Numbered from the stretch's first letter, positions 42,312 to 51,902 are shown. The stretch: 64,000 nucleotides of DNA from Prorocentrum cordatum (GCA_963575745.1 CAUYUJ010015959.1:42501-106500); one strand, 5' to 3'. A program made the numbers and translations. The notes: a model not told the origin generated them from the letters alone.

Positions 42312-42597
42312 CTCCTCCTCCTTCTCCTGCTCCTCCTCCTCCTCCTCCTCCTCCTCCCTCCTCCTCCTCCTCCTCCCTCCTCCTCCTTCTCCTCCTCCTC
42401 CTCCTCCTCCCTCCTCCTCCTCCTCTCTCCTCCTCCTCCTCCTCCCTCCCTCCTCCTCCTCCTCCTCCTCCTCCTCCTCCTCCTCTCCTCCTCTTCCTCC
42501 TGCCTCTCTCCTCCTCCTCCTGCTCCTTCCTCCTCCTCCTCCCTCCTCCTCCCTCCTCCTCCTCCTCCTCCTCCTCCTCCTCCTCCTCCTCCTCAGC
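42312..42597. repeat. (TCC)n microsatellite
   Basis: Nearly pure TCC with CTT interruptions, directly upstream of the LINE. A similar block lies at its 3' side. Confidence 0.93.
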
Positions 42598-42702
42598 CAT
42601 TTCGCACTCGAGAGTGTTGCAGGTGTTGCAGGTGCGTACTTCGAATTGGTGCTCGTACCTGCGAGCCAAGCTTTTACATACCAGCGCCCTGGATCTGTGT
42701 TC

Positions 42703-43722
42703 ATGGGTGCACCAGGGGATGTCTTGCCAGGACCCAAATACCCAGTCTGGGGGGGCGGCAAGTGCGGAGAAAGCGGCAACTGGGCCAGTCGGCTCAAGTG
42801 CCGCGGCTGCGGCGGAGCAGCGCCCATGCGGGTGCAGCAGGACGCCCGCGCCGCTGCAGCCAAAGTCCGCCCTGCAGGTCGCGGGGGCCAAGCCGGCGTC
42901 GAGCAGTCGCGTCTGGCGAAGGAGCTCAAGGACCTCAAGGCGCAGCTGTCGTCGCTCAAGGGCGCAGGCAGTGCAGGAGACAGTCCAGGAAGTGGAGGTG
43001 GGCAGCGTCAGCGCTCGGCCACCTATGGCGGGGTGCCGGGAGGAGGCGGCTGCGACCTCACCTATGCGCAGATCCTTGGCTTCCTTAAGCAGCACAACGT
43101 CGACTCGGTGGCCATCGCCAAGGTCGAGGAGGCCAAGGTCAGGGACCTCGAGTCGCGGCCGCCGACGGCGCTCGCAGCTCGGCACCGCGTCGAGAATGCC
43201 ATGCGCAAAATCGAGAGGCTCGAGGAGCGCCTCCAGCAGTTCAAGGAGCAGCAGACCGAGCTCGAGCGCAGCGTTGAGGAGACAACCTCGCAGCTCGCGG
43301 ATGCTCGCAAAGACCTGGAGCATCACACCAAGATGCTGCACAAGGTCAACTTCAAGGACGTGGACGACCCTGTGGCCGTCGGCATGGCGGGCTTGGACCC
43401 CTCTGTGGCGGCCTCTGGCGAGGGCAAGGCGGCTCTCGAGACCCTCCAGCGCCTCCAGAGAGAGGCGAAGAAGGCCGCCGATGGTGGCGCGGCTACTGGT
43501 GGCCAGCCTACTGGCGGGGCCGCTGACCATGGCGGCGGTGGTGGCGTGGGAGGGCCTCCTGGCGATGGCAAGTCCGACGTGCCCATGTCACAGCCCACCC
43601 AAGCCGACTTCGAGGACCCCGCCTTCCAGGCTGGACTCAAGAGAGCCATGGGAGCCGAGAACAGCCAGGCCGAGGTGGCCAAGTACTTGGCGGAGCACGC
43701 GGCCAAGAAGCAGCGCGTTTGA
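42703..43722 (+). CDS. LINE ORF1 protein with degenerate zinc finger and coiled coil
   Basis: Probably the RNA-binding protein of the LINE. The Met at 42703 was chosen because it follows the TCC array and directly precedes VLPGPKYPVWGGGKCGESGN...LKCRGCGG, a RanBP2-like finger (W-x-C...N...C-x2-C) in which the second Cys is missing. Residues ~50-90 hold a helical basic region (SRLAKELKDLKAQLSSLKG), then YAQILGFLKQHNVDSVA. A clear coiled coil covers about 158-216 (RKIERLEERLQQFKEQQTEL). A Gly-rich linker and an end in AKYLAEHAAKKQRV follow. Length is 339 aa. The stop TGA is followed by C and the ATG of ORF2. Confidence 0.62.
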   Translation: MGAPGDVLPGPKYPVWGGGKCGESGNWASRLKCRGCGGAAPMRVQQDARAAAAKVRPAGRGGQAGVEQSRLAKELKDLKAQLSSLKGAGSAGDSPGSGGGQRQRSATYGGVPGGGGCDLTYAQILGFLKQHNVDSVAIAKVEEAKVRDLESRPPTALAARHRVENAMRKIERLEERLQQFKEQQTELERSVEETTSQLADARKDLEHHTKMLHKVNFKDVDDPVAVGMAGLDPSVAASGEGKAALETLQRLQREAKKAADGGAATGGQPTGGAADHGGGGGVGGPPGDGKSDVPMSQPTQADFEDPAFQAGLKRAMGAENSQAEVAKYLAEHAAKKQRV

Positions 43723-43723
43723 C

Positions 43724-44577
43724 ATGCTCGCCGATGACGGTCTGGACACTATTTCTGAGGTGTGGCCTTCTCTCCAGGCTGCGGCCAGGGCAGTGCCTCG
43801 TCGTCGCGGTGCTCGCGGCCAGCGGCCTCACGGAGCTGGACTGGACCGGTTCTGGGAAGCCAACGCGGTCGACACCGAGTGGCCAGATTTGGGATTCAAC
43901 GTCGCGGCCGCTGGCCAGCCTGAGCTGCACCTCGCGGCAGGTGCGACGCGACGTGTGTCGCCGCCTCGACGCCTACTTGCAGCTGACGTTCCCGGGGCTT
44001 CGGCGGCGGTGGCGGTTAGCGCGGCCTCGCCGAGAGCCAATTGCCCGCCGGTCTTGTGGAGGCAGGCTGCGACCTGCTGCTGGCAGGCATGAACGTCAAT
44101 TCTTGGAATACGTTCGAGGCTCTGCTGGAGTGGATGGCCGATGCTGGCAAGCCAGGCGGGGCGCGCCAGCTGCCCCGCATTTGCTGCGTCCAGGAGACGC
44201 GCATCAAGACGGCAGACAAGCAGATCGCGGCGCAGGGTTGGGGGAGACGCCACGGCTACTTCTTCTCGTTCGGGATGGCGCGCAGCACAGGCCCCTCCGC
44301 CCAGCAGAGCAGCTTGGGAGTGGCAGTTGGTGCGCGTGCGAGCTTAGGGTCAGCGCCAATAGGGGCCACCACGGTATTTGAAGACAGTGCCAGCCGAGTA
44401 GCAGCTCGCATTGTCAATGTTGGATTTCCACGGGGGATAGTTGTGGTAATCGCTTACTTCGTGACGGGATTGGAGCTCTCGGGGCCCAACGCGGCGATGT
44501 TACAGCGATTGGGTGAATTCCTCTTATCGCAGACCAGGCCATGGGTGCTCCAAGGGGATTTTTTTCTTCCAACCTGA
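43724..44577 (+). CDS. LINE ORF2, N-terminus and AP endonuclease
   Basis: ORF2 appears to start at the ATG right after the ORF1 stop (MLADDGLDTISEVWPSLQAA) and moves frame before 44041. The endonuclease then reads MNVNSWNTFEALLEWM, ICCVQETRIK (catalytic Glu, codon 44194), VVVIAYFVTGLELSGPN and WVLQGDFF (catalytic Asp, codon 44557). The usual GDFN Asn is Phe at a frame change in a T7 run, so this site may be an error or a mutation. This enzyme would nick target DNA to prime reverse transcription. Confidence 0.55.
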
Positions 44578-45148
44578 GATCCTCATTGCGTCGGGATGGC
44601 TGCAGAAGGTTCGCGGGGCATGCGCAGCCCCGCCTGGGCCCGCGTGTCGGGGGACGGCCCCGAAGAAGGCCCAGCTCGACCCTGCTTCGGAGAGTAGGCC
44701 GGGCATTCCTGACGCTTGGGGGGGCCCTGGCGGAGGGCCGTCTGACGCGGCCCAGGTTGCAGGCGAGGCCAGGACGCTGGATTTCTTTGTGCTCGCTGAG
44801 GTTCTTGCCACGCGCGTGGCGGCGATCTCCGTCTTGGACGAGGCGCCCTTCTACGCGCGCGCCCCTGTCATGTTGAAGCTTTCCCAGCTGAGCCATGTGG
44901 GCGCGATCCAGCAGCAGGTTCGATTTCGTTCCTACGCTTTGGGTTTTATTGGGCCTCATCAGGCGCCAGAGGACTATGAGTGGTCTTGGGACGTGGGCTC
45001 CCCTGGGAACCTGGATGGGATGATCAAGCAGTGGTTTGATTTCTCGGAGCAGAGGCCTATCCAGATACACGGTGTGGATACGCGCGATGCTCGACCCTAT
45101 GTCGGCAGATCCCGGGGGCCCCTCACAAAGTTGGCCCCCCTTGGTTAG
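44513..45148 (+). CDS. LINE ORF2, endonuclease C-terminus
   Basis: After the T7 run the protein continues in this frame: EILIASGWLQKVRGACAAPP, then ARTLDFFVLAEVLATRVAAI and DEAPFYARAPVMLKLSQLSH. These match the end of EEP endonucleases (LDFFV strand, then the final His region), but the catalytic His of the pattern x-H-x-P is Arg here (ARAP). The first ~15 residues are out of frame. From about 45050 the match fades. Confidence 0.5.
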   Translation: MNSSYRRPGHGCSKGIFFFQPEILIASGWLQKVRGACAAPPGPACRGTAPKKAQLDPASESRPGIPDAWGGPGGGPSDAAQVAGEARTLDFFVLAEVLATRVAAISVLDEAPFYARAPVMLKLSQLSHVGAIQQQVRFRSYALGFIGPHQAPEDYEWSWDVGSPGNLDGMIKQWFDFSEQRPIQIHGVDTRDARPYVGRSRGPLTKLAPLG

Positions 45149-45241
45149 GCTTGGGAACGCGATCAGAGGAGACGATTCTCTCGGTCCACCACCGCATGGA
45201 TATCGCACCTGGCCCTGTGCAGGAGAGCGTGCCAGACTAGA

Positions 45242-46153
45242 GTGGGCGAGGTGGGCCGTCAAGGCCGCTCCATTCTCGACCAGTGGAGCCGCGACCTCAA
45301 GGCGATGGTCACGGACATGTCCCCGTCGTTCGCCCATGATGGCCCCGTCCTTTCATGCGCTTCGCTGCTCGAGTTCGCCGACGTCGCCACGAAGGGCGAC
45401 CAGCCCGCCCATGGCGCTTTGGCCACGATCGACGCGGAGGTTGATCGGAGGAGGAGGGGCGATGCGAAGCAGAGTTTGCAGGAATGGCGGAATTGGGCTA
45501 TCGAGAGCGTCAAGGGAGGGGGTAAAGCAGCTCATCCGTTTTCTAGAACGAAGGTTTCGCATGTGACGTCTTATTTGGATCCTGAGAGTACCCCATCCGT
45601 CGGCGCAGGTGCTCTGGCGGCACTTCTGGATGAGTGGGTGCCGCTGTGGCATGTAGATGGTAGAAATGACGACCACCCCTCTCGATGGGAAGTGCCTGCT
45701 GGTGAGGCCCCGCTGGAACCCATCACGTTAGAGGCGTTGTTAAAAGTCTGTAGGTCTTACAGGCCTGGGGCTGGTTTGGGGTGGGATGGTTTTCATCCTC
45801 GTTGGATTTGTGACCTCACCCTGGACCACCAAATACGCTTTCTGGATATTTTGCACCGTTTCGAGGATCGGCCAGAAGTATTGTTAATGTGTCTGGTTAA
45901 CATGATATGCATAGACCAGCCCGATGGCGGTGGAGTCCGCCCTATAGGACTACTTGGACTCGTGCTGAAGTTGTGGATGGAGCAAGCTCCGCCAGTGATA
46001 TTGCCAGCATTGGGACAAGGTTGCGCGTGCACGATTTTTTCTGGGGCACAGGCCCGCACAACACATGCGAACGGGCCGACTGGGCCCATAACTTGTTGGG
46101 AGGTTTCTGCAGGGACGTGGGTTTCGAGGCAGGAACGGTTCTTGTGGACCTGA
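45242..46153 (+). CDS. LINE ORF2, region before RT and RT fingers
   Basis: A helical linker (DQWSRDLKAMVTDMSPSF and ATIDAEVDRRRRGDAKQSLQ) leads to the RT fingers: ALLKVCRSYRPGAGLGWDGF, HPRWICDLTLDHQIRFLDIL, then GGGVRPIGLLGLVLKLWMEQ, the LINE motif PDGGxRPI. Coding leaves this frame between about 45990 and 46035 and continues in the next one. Confidence 0.55.
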   Translation: MGEVGRQGRSILDQWSRDLKAMVTDMSPSFAHDGPVLSCASLLEFADVATKGDQPAHGALATIDAEVDRRRRGDAKQSLQEWRNWAIESVKGGGKAAHPFSRTKVSHVTSYLDPESTPSVGAGALAALLDEWVPLWHVDGRNDDHPSRWEVPAGEAPLEPITLEALLKVCRSYRPGAGLGWDGFHPRWICDLTLDHQIRFLDILHRFEDRPEVLLMCLVNMICIDQPDGGGVRPIGLLGLVLKLWMEQAPPVILPALGQGCACTIFSGAQARTTHANGPTGPITCWEVSAGTWVSRQERFLWT

Positions 46154-48681
46154 GCCGGTTCTATGAACACATCCGGCATGTAGATCTCAGAGCCGCTGGA
46201 ATTCAGTTCGGTTTCCGGATTAAGATTCTGAGGGGCTACTGCACGATTTATTCAGGTTTTCGTGCCATGATTTATGGCGGAGCGGTGACCTCCAGTTTCC
46301 TAGCGAACGCATCCGTGGTGGCAGGATGTTCGGGGGCGACGTCTTTGGCAAAGCTGCTGCTGCTGAGGCCGCTCCTCTTGGCGCAGCAGGGGCGGCCGAA
46401 CTTGTTTATTCGTAATGTTGTTGGCGATATTGCGCTTCAGGCGCGTGGTCGGCCGCTGCAGGTCGCGTCAGTGCTCAGCGGGGCTGTCGGCCAGTTGCTC
46501 GGGAGCTTCAGGGAGCTCAGCTTGCCAGTGAACCTCACGAAAACAAAATACATGTGTTCCAAGGTGGTCGACCAGCACCTGCGAGGGAAGTGGGACCTGT
46601 CGGTCTCGTCCCGTGCAACTCACGCGCGGAATCTGGGGACGGACGCAACGGGAGGTGGAGTTCGTCGAACTGGCATTAGCAGGGCCAGATTTGTCGATGC
46701 GGGATCTCGTTCGCGTCGTCTTAAGCTTCTGAGGGAGGCCGGGGCAGATGTAGCTCGGGTGCAGCGGATGGGGGCCGCGGCTTCGGCGCTATGGGGCAGC
46801 AGCGTAGTTGGCATCTCGCCGGCAGCGATGCACGGTCTTGGGCTGTCGGCGGCCCACAGCATCAGTAGACATCCCAAAGGTGCTTCTTTGGGAGTCCGTT
46901 TGCACAGTTTCCGATTGGGGGAACTCGTTGACCCTCTGGTGGCCTATGCGGGCCACGTCGCTTTCCAGTGGGCCACAGCAGTTTGGGACAGCTTCCAATG
47001 TGTGCCGATTCTAAGTTCAACTGTTTGCACGGCGCTGGAGAGAGCAGCTGCAAAGAAACACCCGTGGCAGGGAGCTAGCACGCCAGCGGACGCTTTGGTC
47101 CTCAGCTTACGTGGAATAGGCTGGGAGGTCCAGGATTTCAATCATGCGTGCTCGGACTTGGGGGAGGTGTGGAACCTCTCGCGGCTTTCGCCCGCTGAGT
47201 TCCGGCTTCAGGTCCGAGCTGGGGCGATTAGGGCTTCTGACCGGCAAGCATTAGGAAGCCATGGTGGGTTAGGCAGGCATGACGCGGATCATTTGCCTGC
47301 GTATCCGCTTTTTTTGGACGCCCTCAAGCCCCTCCTTCGAGCCTCCTCCTCCTCCTCTTCCGCCTGGGGCTCCAAACACCAGCGATGTTTGCGAAGTCTT
47401 ATGTGTAATGTGCATTGGCCGCAGGCGCGCGTGCACAGTCACGGGATGCATGGACGTGCGGATTGCCGAATCTGCCAGCGAGCTCGAGGCGCGCTCTGGC
47501 ACAGGCACTTCGAGTGCGATGGCAACGCGACGCTGAGAAGAGATGGAGTCTCGCCCTGGCTTAGCCGTCGGGCCGCTCGCGTTAAGGAGGAGGGGGAGGA
47601 GTTTGCTGAGAGATTTGCCCGTGGGATTTTCCCGTCCCCCATGGCTTTTCTTCCTACGGAGCTTCCCGACCAGACGGTCTTTTGGGTGAATCGCCCAGCG
47701 TCGGGCCTTCTGACGGGAAGGATTTTTTCCGATGGATCGGCTCTTTGGCCAACTGTGGCCGGCGTCTCTCGGGCTGGGTGGGCTCGATGCGAACGGGAGC
47801 GTGTTGCTTGCCTGCTATGGCCCTGTCCCTTTCTCCCACGGCCCGAGGGGACGCTTCGAGTGCTTTGGGCGGGCCCTCAGGCTGGCACTTCGGCGGGCGA
47901 CCCGCGCGCCCACATGTGGAGTCCGTTTTGGTCTAGCTTTGGGGCCTCGGATGTGGTTGCTGTCAAAACCCTCGCGCACGCGTCAATGAACGACGTGCGT
48001 GAGGGCAAGACCACCATCTGGGAGAAGAGAGCCAACGACTCGGTGGATCAGTATGCGAAAATGGGCGCTGCTAAGCATAGCCTCTCCGAGTCGGACGTGG
48101 ATTTGTATAGCGGTTTCAAGGCTCTTGCTTGTGAGGCGGCCCGCTGGAGCGGGTCCCTCGAGGTGCACCTTCAGTCTGTGGGTGAAACGCGCCACGACAC
48201 GGTTGGCTTGGATGCTGCCTCGCACGAGTCAGTTCCTGACTCTTTCGAGGCCCCGCCAGTGGCAGACAGCGCTGGCGTGGATGAGAGGGGGGAGCTGTCC
48301 TCGTCGGATTGGTCGTCGTCCAGGGCGGGGGTGAAGCACTTCGACGATTGGGAAGGCTTGGCCGCCAGCGCCTTTTACCTGCGCGGCCACGGTCTCCTGA
48401 GTTGTGATGTTGACGACCCTCGCAGGCGAGGAGAGGTCGTAACCTTTTGTTACCGCTGCGGCGGATACTGCACGGATTTCCGGCCGAATGAAGTGTTGCT
48501 CGATGTTTGCAAGGGCAGACCTGCTTCGGCCCAAATTGCTTCGCAGATCAAGCGGATCCGCGACGGCAAGCACCCGCACGGAAGGGCGACTACGAAAGAG
48601 TTGCGCCTCGGCAGTCTGCGGGGGCTTGGGCAGCCAGAGCGTGATTTGCTGGCTGTCCGGGGGGGGGGCCGACAGCTCTGA
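45907..48681 (+). CDS. LINE ORF2, RT palm, zinc finger and RNase H
   Basis: The authentic part begins near 46030 (FFWGTGPHNTCERADWAHNL). RT motif A is VLVDLSRFYEHI (Asp codon 46147); motif B is AGCSGATSLAKLLL. Motif C is NVVGDIALQ, with Gly (GGC, 46423) in place of the first Asp, so polymerase activity is unlikely. A CCHC finger (CRICQRARGALWHRHFEC) begins near 47464. RNase H starts at FSDGSAL (Asp codon 47731); its middle is in another frame between about 47770 and 47870 (ANGSVLLACYGPVPFSHGP), and it ends with ERAND-type EKRANDSVDQYAK. The C-terminal module has FCYRCGGYC...LDVCKG...IKRIRDGKHPHG. The frame ends after a G10 run; the real C-terminus is the next entry. Confidence 0.62.
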   Translation: MHRPARWRWSPPYRTTWTRAEVVDGASSASDIASIGTRLRVHDFFWGTGPHNTCERADWAHNLLGGFCRDVGFEAGTVLVDLSRFYEHIRHVDLRAAGIQFGFRIKILRGYCTIYSGFRAMIYGGAVTSSFLANASVVAGCSGATSLAKLLLLRPLLLAQQGRPNLFIRNVVGDIALQARGRPLQVASVLSGAVGQLLGSFRELSLPVNLTKTKYMCSKVVDQHLRGKWDLSVSSRATHARNLGTDATGGGVRRTGISRARFVDAGSRSRRLKLLREAGADVARVQRMGAAASALWGSSVVGISPAAMHGLGLSAAHSISRHPKGASLGVRLHSFRLGELVDPLVAYAGHVAFQWATAVWDSFQCVPILSSTVCTALERAAAKKHPWQGASTPADALVLSLRGIGWEVQDFNHACSDLGEVWNLSRLSPAEFRLQVRAGAIRASDRQALGSHGGLGRHDADHLPAYPLFLDALKPLLRASSSSSSAWGSKHQRCLRSLMCNVHWPQARVHSHGMHGRADCRICQRARGALWHRHFECDGNATLRRDGVSPWLSRRAARVKEEGEEFAERFARGIFPSPMAFLPTELPDQTVFWVNRPASGLLTGRIFSDGSALWPTVAGVSRAGWARCERERVACLLWPCPFLPRPEGTLRVLWAGPQAGTSAGDPRAHMWSPFWSSFGASDVVAVKTLAHASMNDVREGKTTIWEKRANDSVDQYAKMGAAKHSLSESDVDLYSGFKALACEAARWSGSLEVHLQSVGETRHDTVGLDAASHESVPDSFEAPPVADSAGVDERGELSSSDWSSSRAGVKHFDDWEGLAASAFYLRGHGLLSCDVDDPRRRGEVVTFCYRCGGYCTDFRPNEVLLDVCKGRPASAQIASQIKRIRDGKHPHGRATTKELRLGSLRGLGQPERDLLAVRGGGRQL

Positions 48682-48872
48682 GGGCTACGTCGGCACCTTC
48701 TGTTGGCCCTGCTCTTGCCCGAGGGTTTGCGTCGAAGTCAGACGTCCTTCGAGCTTTCGGCCTGCTGGAGAGCGAGCTTCCACAGGTGAGACCCTTGGGG
48801 GAAGCTGAGCGTCGAGCCCCCGATGAGTGGGAGGACGACGAGGCCTCCGATTCAGAGGGCGTCTTATTTTAA
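48681..48872 (+). pseudogene. LINE ORF2, C-terminal tail after frameshift
   Basis: Beyond the G10 run the frame shifts and reads RATSAPSVGPALARGFASKS, then FGLLESELPQVRPLGEAERR and an acidic end DEWEDDEASDSEGVLF before TAA. The smooth composition suggests this is the original C-terminus. Confidence 0.45.
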
Positions 48873-48902
48873 ATTGCAACCTGGGTTTAGCCCGCTCCAC
48901 AA

Positions 48903-49255
48903 CAACCTCCTCCTCCTCCTCCTCCTCCTCCTCTTCCTCCTCCTCCTCCTCTTCCTCCTCTTCCTCCCTCCTCCCTCCTCCTCCTCCTCCCTCCTCCTCC
49001 TCCTCCCTCCCTCCCTCCCTCCTCCTCCTTCTCCTCCTCCTCCTCCCTCCTCCTCCCTCCTCCTCCCTCCTCCTCTCTCCCTCCTCCCCTCCTCCTCCTC
49101 CTCCTCCTCTCCTCCTCCTCCTCCTCCTCCTCCTCCTCCTCCTCCTCCTCCCCTCCTCCTCTCTCCTCCTCCTCCTCCTCCTCCTCCTCCTCCTCCTCCT
49201 CCTCCTCCTCCTCCTCCTCTCCTCCTCCTCCTCCTCCTCCTCCTCCTCCCCTCCA
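48903..49255. repeat. (TCC)n microsatellite
   Basis: TCC with TTCCTC interruptions, directly 3' of the LINE coding region. It ends in CCCTCCAAGTGATGGTGG, which mirrors the sequence before the 5' TCC array. Confidence 0.93.
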
Positions 49256-49422
49256 AGTGATGGTGGTGGTGGTGGTGGAAAACGGGCCCCTCAGAGGCGG
49301 CGGCCCCCCCCGCCGCGCGCGGGGGCTCCCCGGCCGGAGCGCGCGCGGCCTCCCCGTGCGCTCGGCCCGTCTCGCCTCCCAGGCCCAGAGCCGGGGGCTG
49401 CGGGGAGGCGTCCTTGATCGGG
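49256..49422. other. GC-rich spacer, no gene seen
   Basis: No motif recognised. Confidence 0.35.
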
Positions 49423-49613
49423 TCGGGCGAAAGGGGGGGTTTGGGAAAGGGGGGGTTACGAAATCTGCTGCATGCAGCTGGTTTCGGCCCCGCCGCCGGG
49501 CCCATTCCTCGATACATGGGCGCCTCCCGGCGCCGGGAGGCGCCGGTAAAATCAGCTACGTGAGCTGATTCTCAAACCCTCCTTTGCTATCCCCCCCTTT
49601 TGCCCGGCCCGAC
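49423..49613. repeat. Nested palindromic foldback
   Basis: Outer arms (GGGTCGGGCGAAAGGGGGG at 49422 and CCCCCCCTTTTGCCCGGCCC near 49591) enclose GCTGCATGCAGC (about 49470), a perfect 26-bp palindrome (49519-49544) and AATCAGCT/AGCTGATT (49550-49570). Confidence 0.65.
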
Positions 49614-49912
49614 TTGAGGTCGCGGGTCGCAGGCCCACCAGAGGTAGAGGCGTGGGGCCGCAGGATAGAACACTCAGAAATGAGAGGATTTTGGCCCACC
49701 AAAAATCAGAGAGCCTTCGAGGAATTGGAGATGAACCATGTGTAGGCCGCTCGGAAAACAGAGAAAACTCGGGGACGCACCTCCAGGAGGTTGCTCGGAC
49801 GCACCACTTGTCGAGGACGGACGCCCTCCCGTCGTATCTCCCCGAATTTAGCTTCGGGTTGTTGGTCCATTCGAGAACCCAGCAACGTCGGGGATTGTCG
49901 CGGGCCTAGAGG
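49614..49912. other. Spacer, no gene seen
   Basis: No motif recognised on either strand. Confidence 0.35.
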
Positions 49913-50087
49913 TTGACACCAACACCAATATCGGCGGTGTGCCTCCACCGAGGGAAGAAGATCCCGATCTCGGTGATGGGGGTGATATTCCGGCGTCCAG
50001 GGTGACCGAAATATGACCACCAACACCGAAATCTAGGATCATCTTCCCCCGGTGGAGGCAATCCCCCTGTGTTGGTGTTGGTGCCCA
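49913..50087. repeat. Inverted repeat with ~50-bp arms
   Basis: ACACCAACACCAA...GCCTCCACCG-GGGAAGA (49914-49962) pairs with the segment 50036-50087 (GATCATCTTCCCCCGGTGGA, then TTGGTGTTGGTGCC). The centre contains smaller inverted words (CGGTGATGGGGGTGATATTC). Confidence 0.65.
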
Positions 50088-50945
50088 TTTCCAGGCCTCC
50101 AAGTGGGGGCCCGTTCGGAAATCCTGAGGGCACACTCTTGGGCCTCCCAGGTGAGGTCCGAGCATCATGGCGCCAACATCGCAAAGCGGATGTCGTTCGG
50201 AAAACGACAGGGTGGGCCCAGGGTGTCCTGGAGAATTCGCTCCGGATTTCGAGGTTAATTTCTTGCGGATTTTTTTGGGCTAGGGATGCAGACCAAACAA
50301 TCACATCGTTTTTTTTGCTCGCCGCCCGCTTCGGGCAAACATCCACGCAGAAATCCACGCAGAAGTCCGCTGCAGCACGTCTGCAAGGCCGGTGCAATGA
50401 CGAGTAGATGGGGTCTGAGGATTGCGCCGTCTCGCCAATGCATCGCCGTTGCGTCTCGATGTGGAGCCCGATTTTCCACGCCGACGGTTCCGATGCATCG
50501 CCGACGTCGCCGATTCATCGGTAACGCGGCGCGATGTTCCGACCCCATCCGCTCGGACCCCACCAAGGAGGCGCCAGGAGGAAGAGGAGGAGGAAGGGGA
50601 GGAACAGGGAGAGGGAAGAAGAAGAGGGAGGAGAAGGGAGGGGCTGCGGCCAGCAGGCCAGAGGGAGTTCTTGTGAGCCCAGCTGGCCTCTCAGAGGCCA
50701 ACTGGGCTCATAAGAAGCTCTCTTCTTGTGGGCGCGCAGAGTGGCAGTCGTGCGCCCCGCAGCTGTGGCCGCCGTGCGCCCCGCAGCTGTGGCAGTCGCA
50801 CGCATGCCGCGCGCCAGCCGCGAGTCCTCCTTTGCTGCCCGTAGGCCCGCGCGAGCCGCCGAGGACGCGGAGCGCATGTGCGAGCGCTGGCAGGGCGAGG
50901 TCCGGCGCTTGCAGGCGCCAGGGCGCCGCGTAGCCGCCGCCGCCG
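50088..50945. other. Spacer, no supported gene
   Basis: Includes CCGATGCATCGCCGACG-type words near 50490 and a GGA block (50575-50640). Open frames exist but none has a family signature. Confidence 0.35.
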
Positions 50946-50949
50946 AGTC

Positions 50950-51016
<67 letters not shown>

Positions 51017-51020
51017 CGTC

Positions 51021-51062
<42 letters not shown>

Positions 51063-51068
51063 TTCGTT
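50946..51068. repeat. (CCG)n to (TCG)n microsatellite
   Basis: A CCG block changes into TCG at about 50995; both keep the three-base period. Confidence 0.95.
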
Positions 51069-51369
51069 GAATTCTCATTTCTGGAGAATAATTATTGTTG
51101 ATCCCCCCCACCGGTGCATATTGTTTTTTCTCAATCAAAGTGTGCCCCTCGACGCTCGCACCCTGTTTTTTGACAGGGGAAGTCTTCATGCTCAAACTGG
51201 GCCCTTGGCCCCTGGGTTACAACAACAACGGCTCCCGCTTGATATTTCTTTACAATTTAGCCAGGACCCCCGCTCCCGCCCGAGACTTCCTCGTATTTTA
51301 TTCAGGAATCGCGCTCTCGCTTGGGACTTCCTTACAATGTATTCTCTTGCACAGGGTGTCTAGAGCTCG
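51069..51369. other. Spacer, no gene seen
   Basis: Contains AGGACCCCCGCTCCCGCC-like words and GAGACTTCCT/GGGACTTCCTTACAAT near-repeats. No coding signal. Confidence 0.35.
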
Positions 51370-51902
51370 GACCACTTTATTTCGGCGTCGTCGTCGCTCC
51401 CCCCCAGCTGCCTTGTGCCCTTCATGTGTCGCTATATGTGTCGCTGTGTGCCTTGTGCCCTTCATGTGCCGCTATATGTGTCGCTGTGTGTCGCTATGCG
51501 TCTCCATGTGTGCGTCGCTATGTGTCGCTGTGTGTCGCTATGCGTCGATATGTGTGTGTCGATCTATGTCCCTATATGTCGATATGTGTCGACATGTGTC
51601 GCTACGTGTCGCTCCCCAGCACCCCAGCGCACCGCCCCCTCCGCCCCGACGACTTTATTTCGGCGTCGTCGTCGCCCCCCCCCCTCTCCCTCTCCTCAGC
51701 AGCCCAGCGCGCTGCCCCCTCCGCCCCGACCACTTTATTTCGGCGTTGTGTCGACATGTGTCGCTATGTGTCGCTCCCCAACACCCCAGCGCACCGCACC
51801 CTCCGCCCCGACGACTTTATTTCGGCGTCGTCGTGCCCCGCCCCCCCCCCCTTCTCCCTCTCCTCAGCAGCCCAACGCGCTGCCCCCTCCGCCCCGACCA
51901 CT
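51370..51902 (+). repeat. TGTCGCTAT minisatellite and CGACNACTTTATTTCGGCG repeat
   Basis: GTGTCGCTATGTGTC-type 9-15-bp units (51420-51610, 51745-51775) alternate with blocks containing CCGACGACTTTATTTCGGCG at 51646, 51805 and variants at 51375, 51726 and 51894. The array runs into the N gap. Confidence 0.8.

Larger units (their letters stand above)
42600..48872 (+). mobile_element. LINE (non-LTR retrotransposon), near full length, frameshifted
   Basis: ORF1 (zinc/coiled-coil protein) is followed after one base by ORF2 with AP-type endonuclease, RT, CCHC finger, RNase H and a C-terminal zinc module. ORF2 changes frame at several places; three lie in or near homopolymers (T7 at 44560, T6 at 46033, G10 at 48659). 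Polymerase motif C and the endonuclease GDFN box also carry substitutions. The copy is probably dead, although sequence errors could explain some frame changes. Confidence 0.7.

Noticed and set aside
45907-46030. First 40 codons of the RT palm frame as N-terminus
   Set aside because: The fingers of the RT lie in the overlapping frame (GGGVRPIGLL), so this start is only the chance opening of the second frame.
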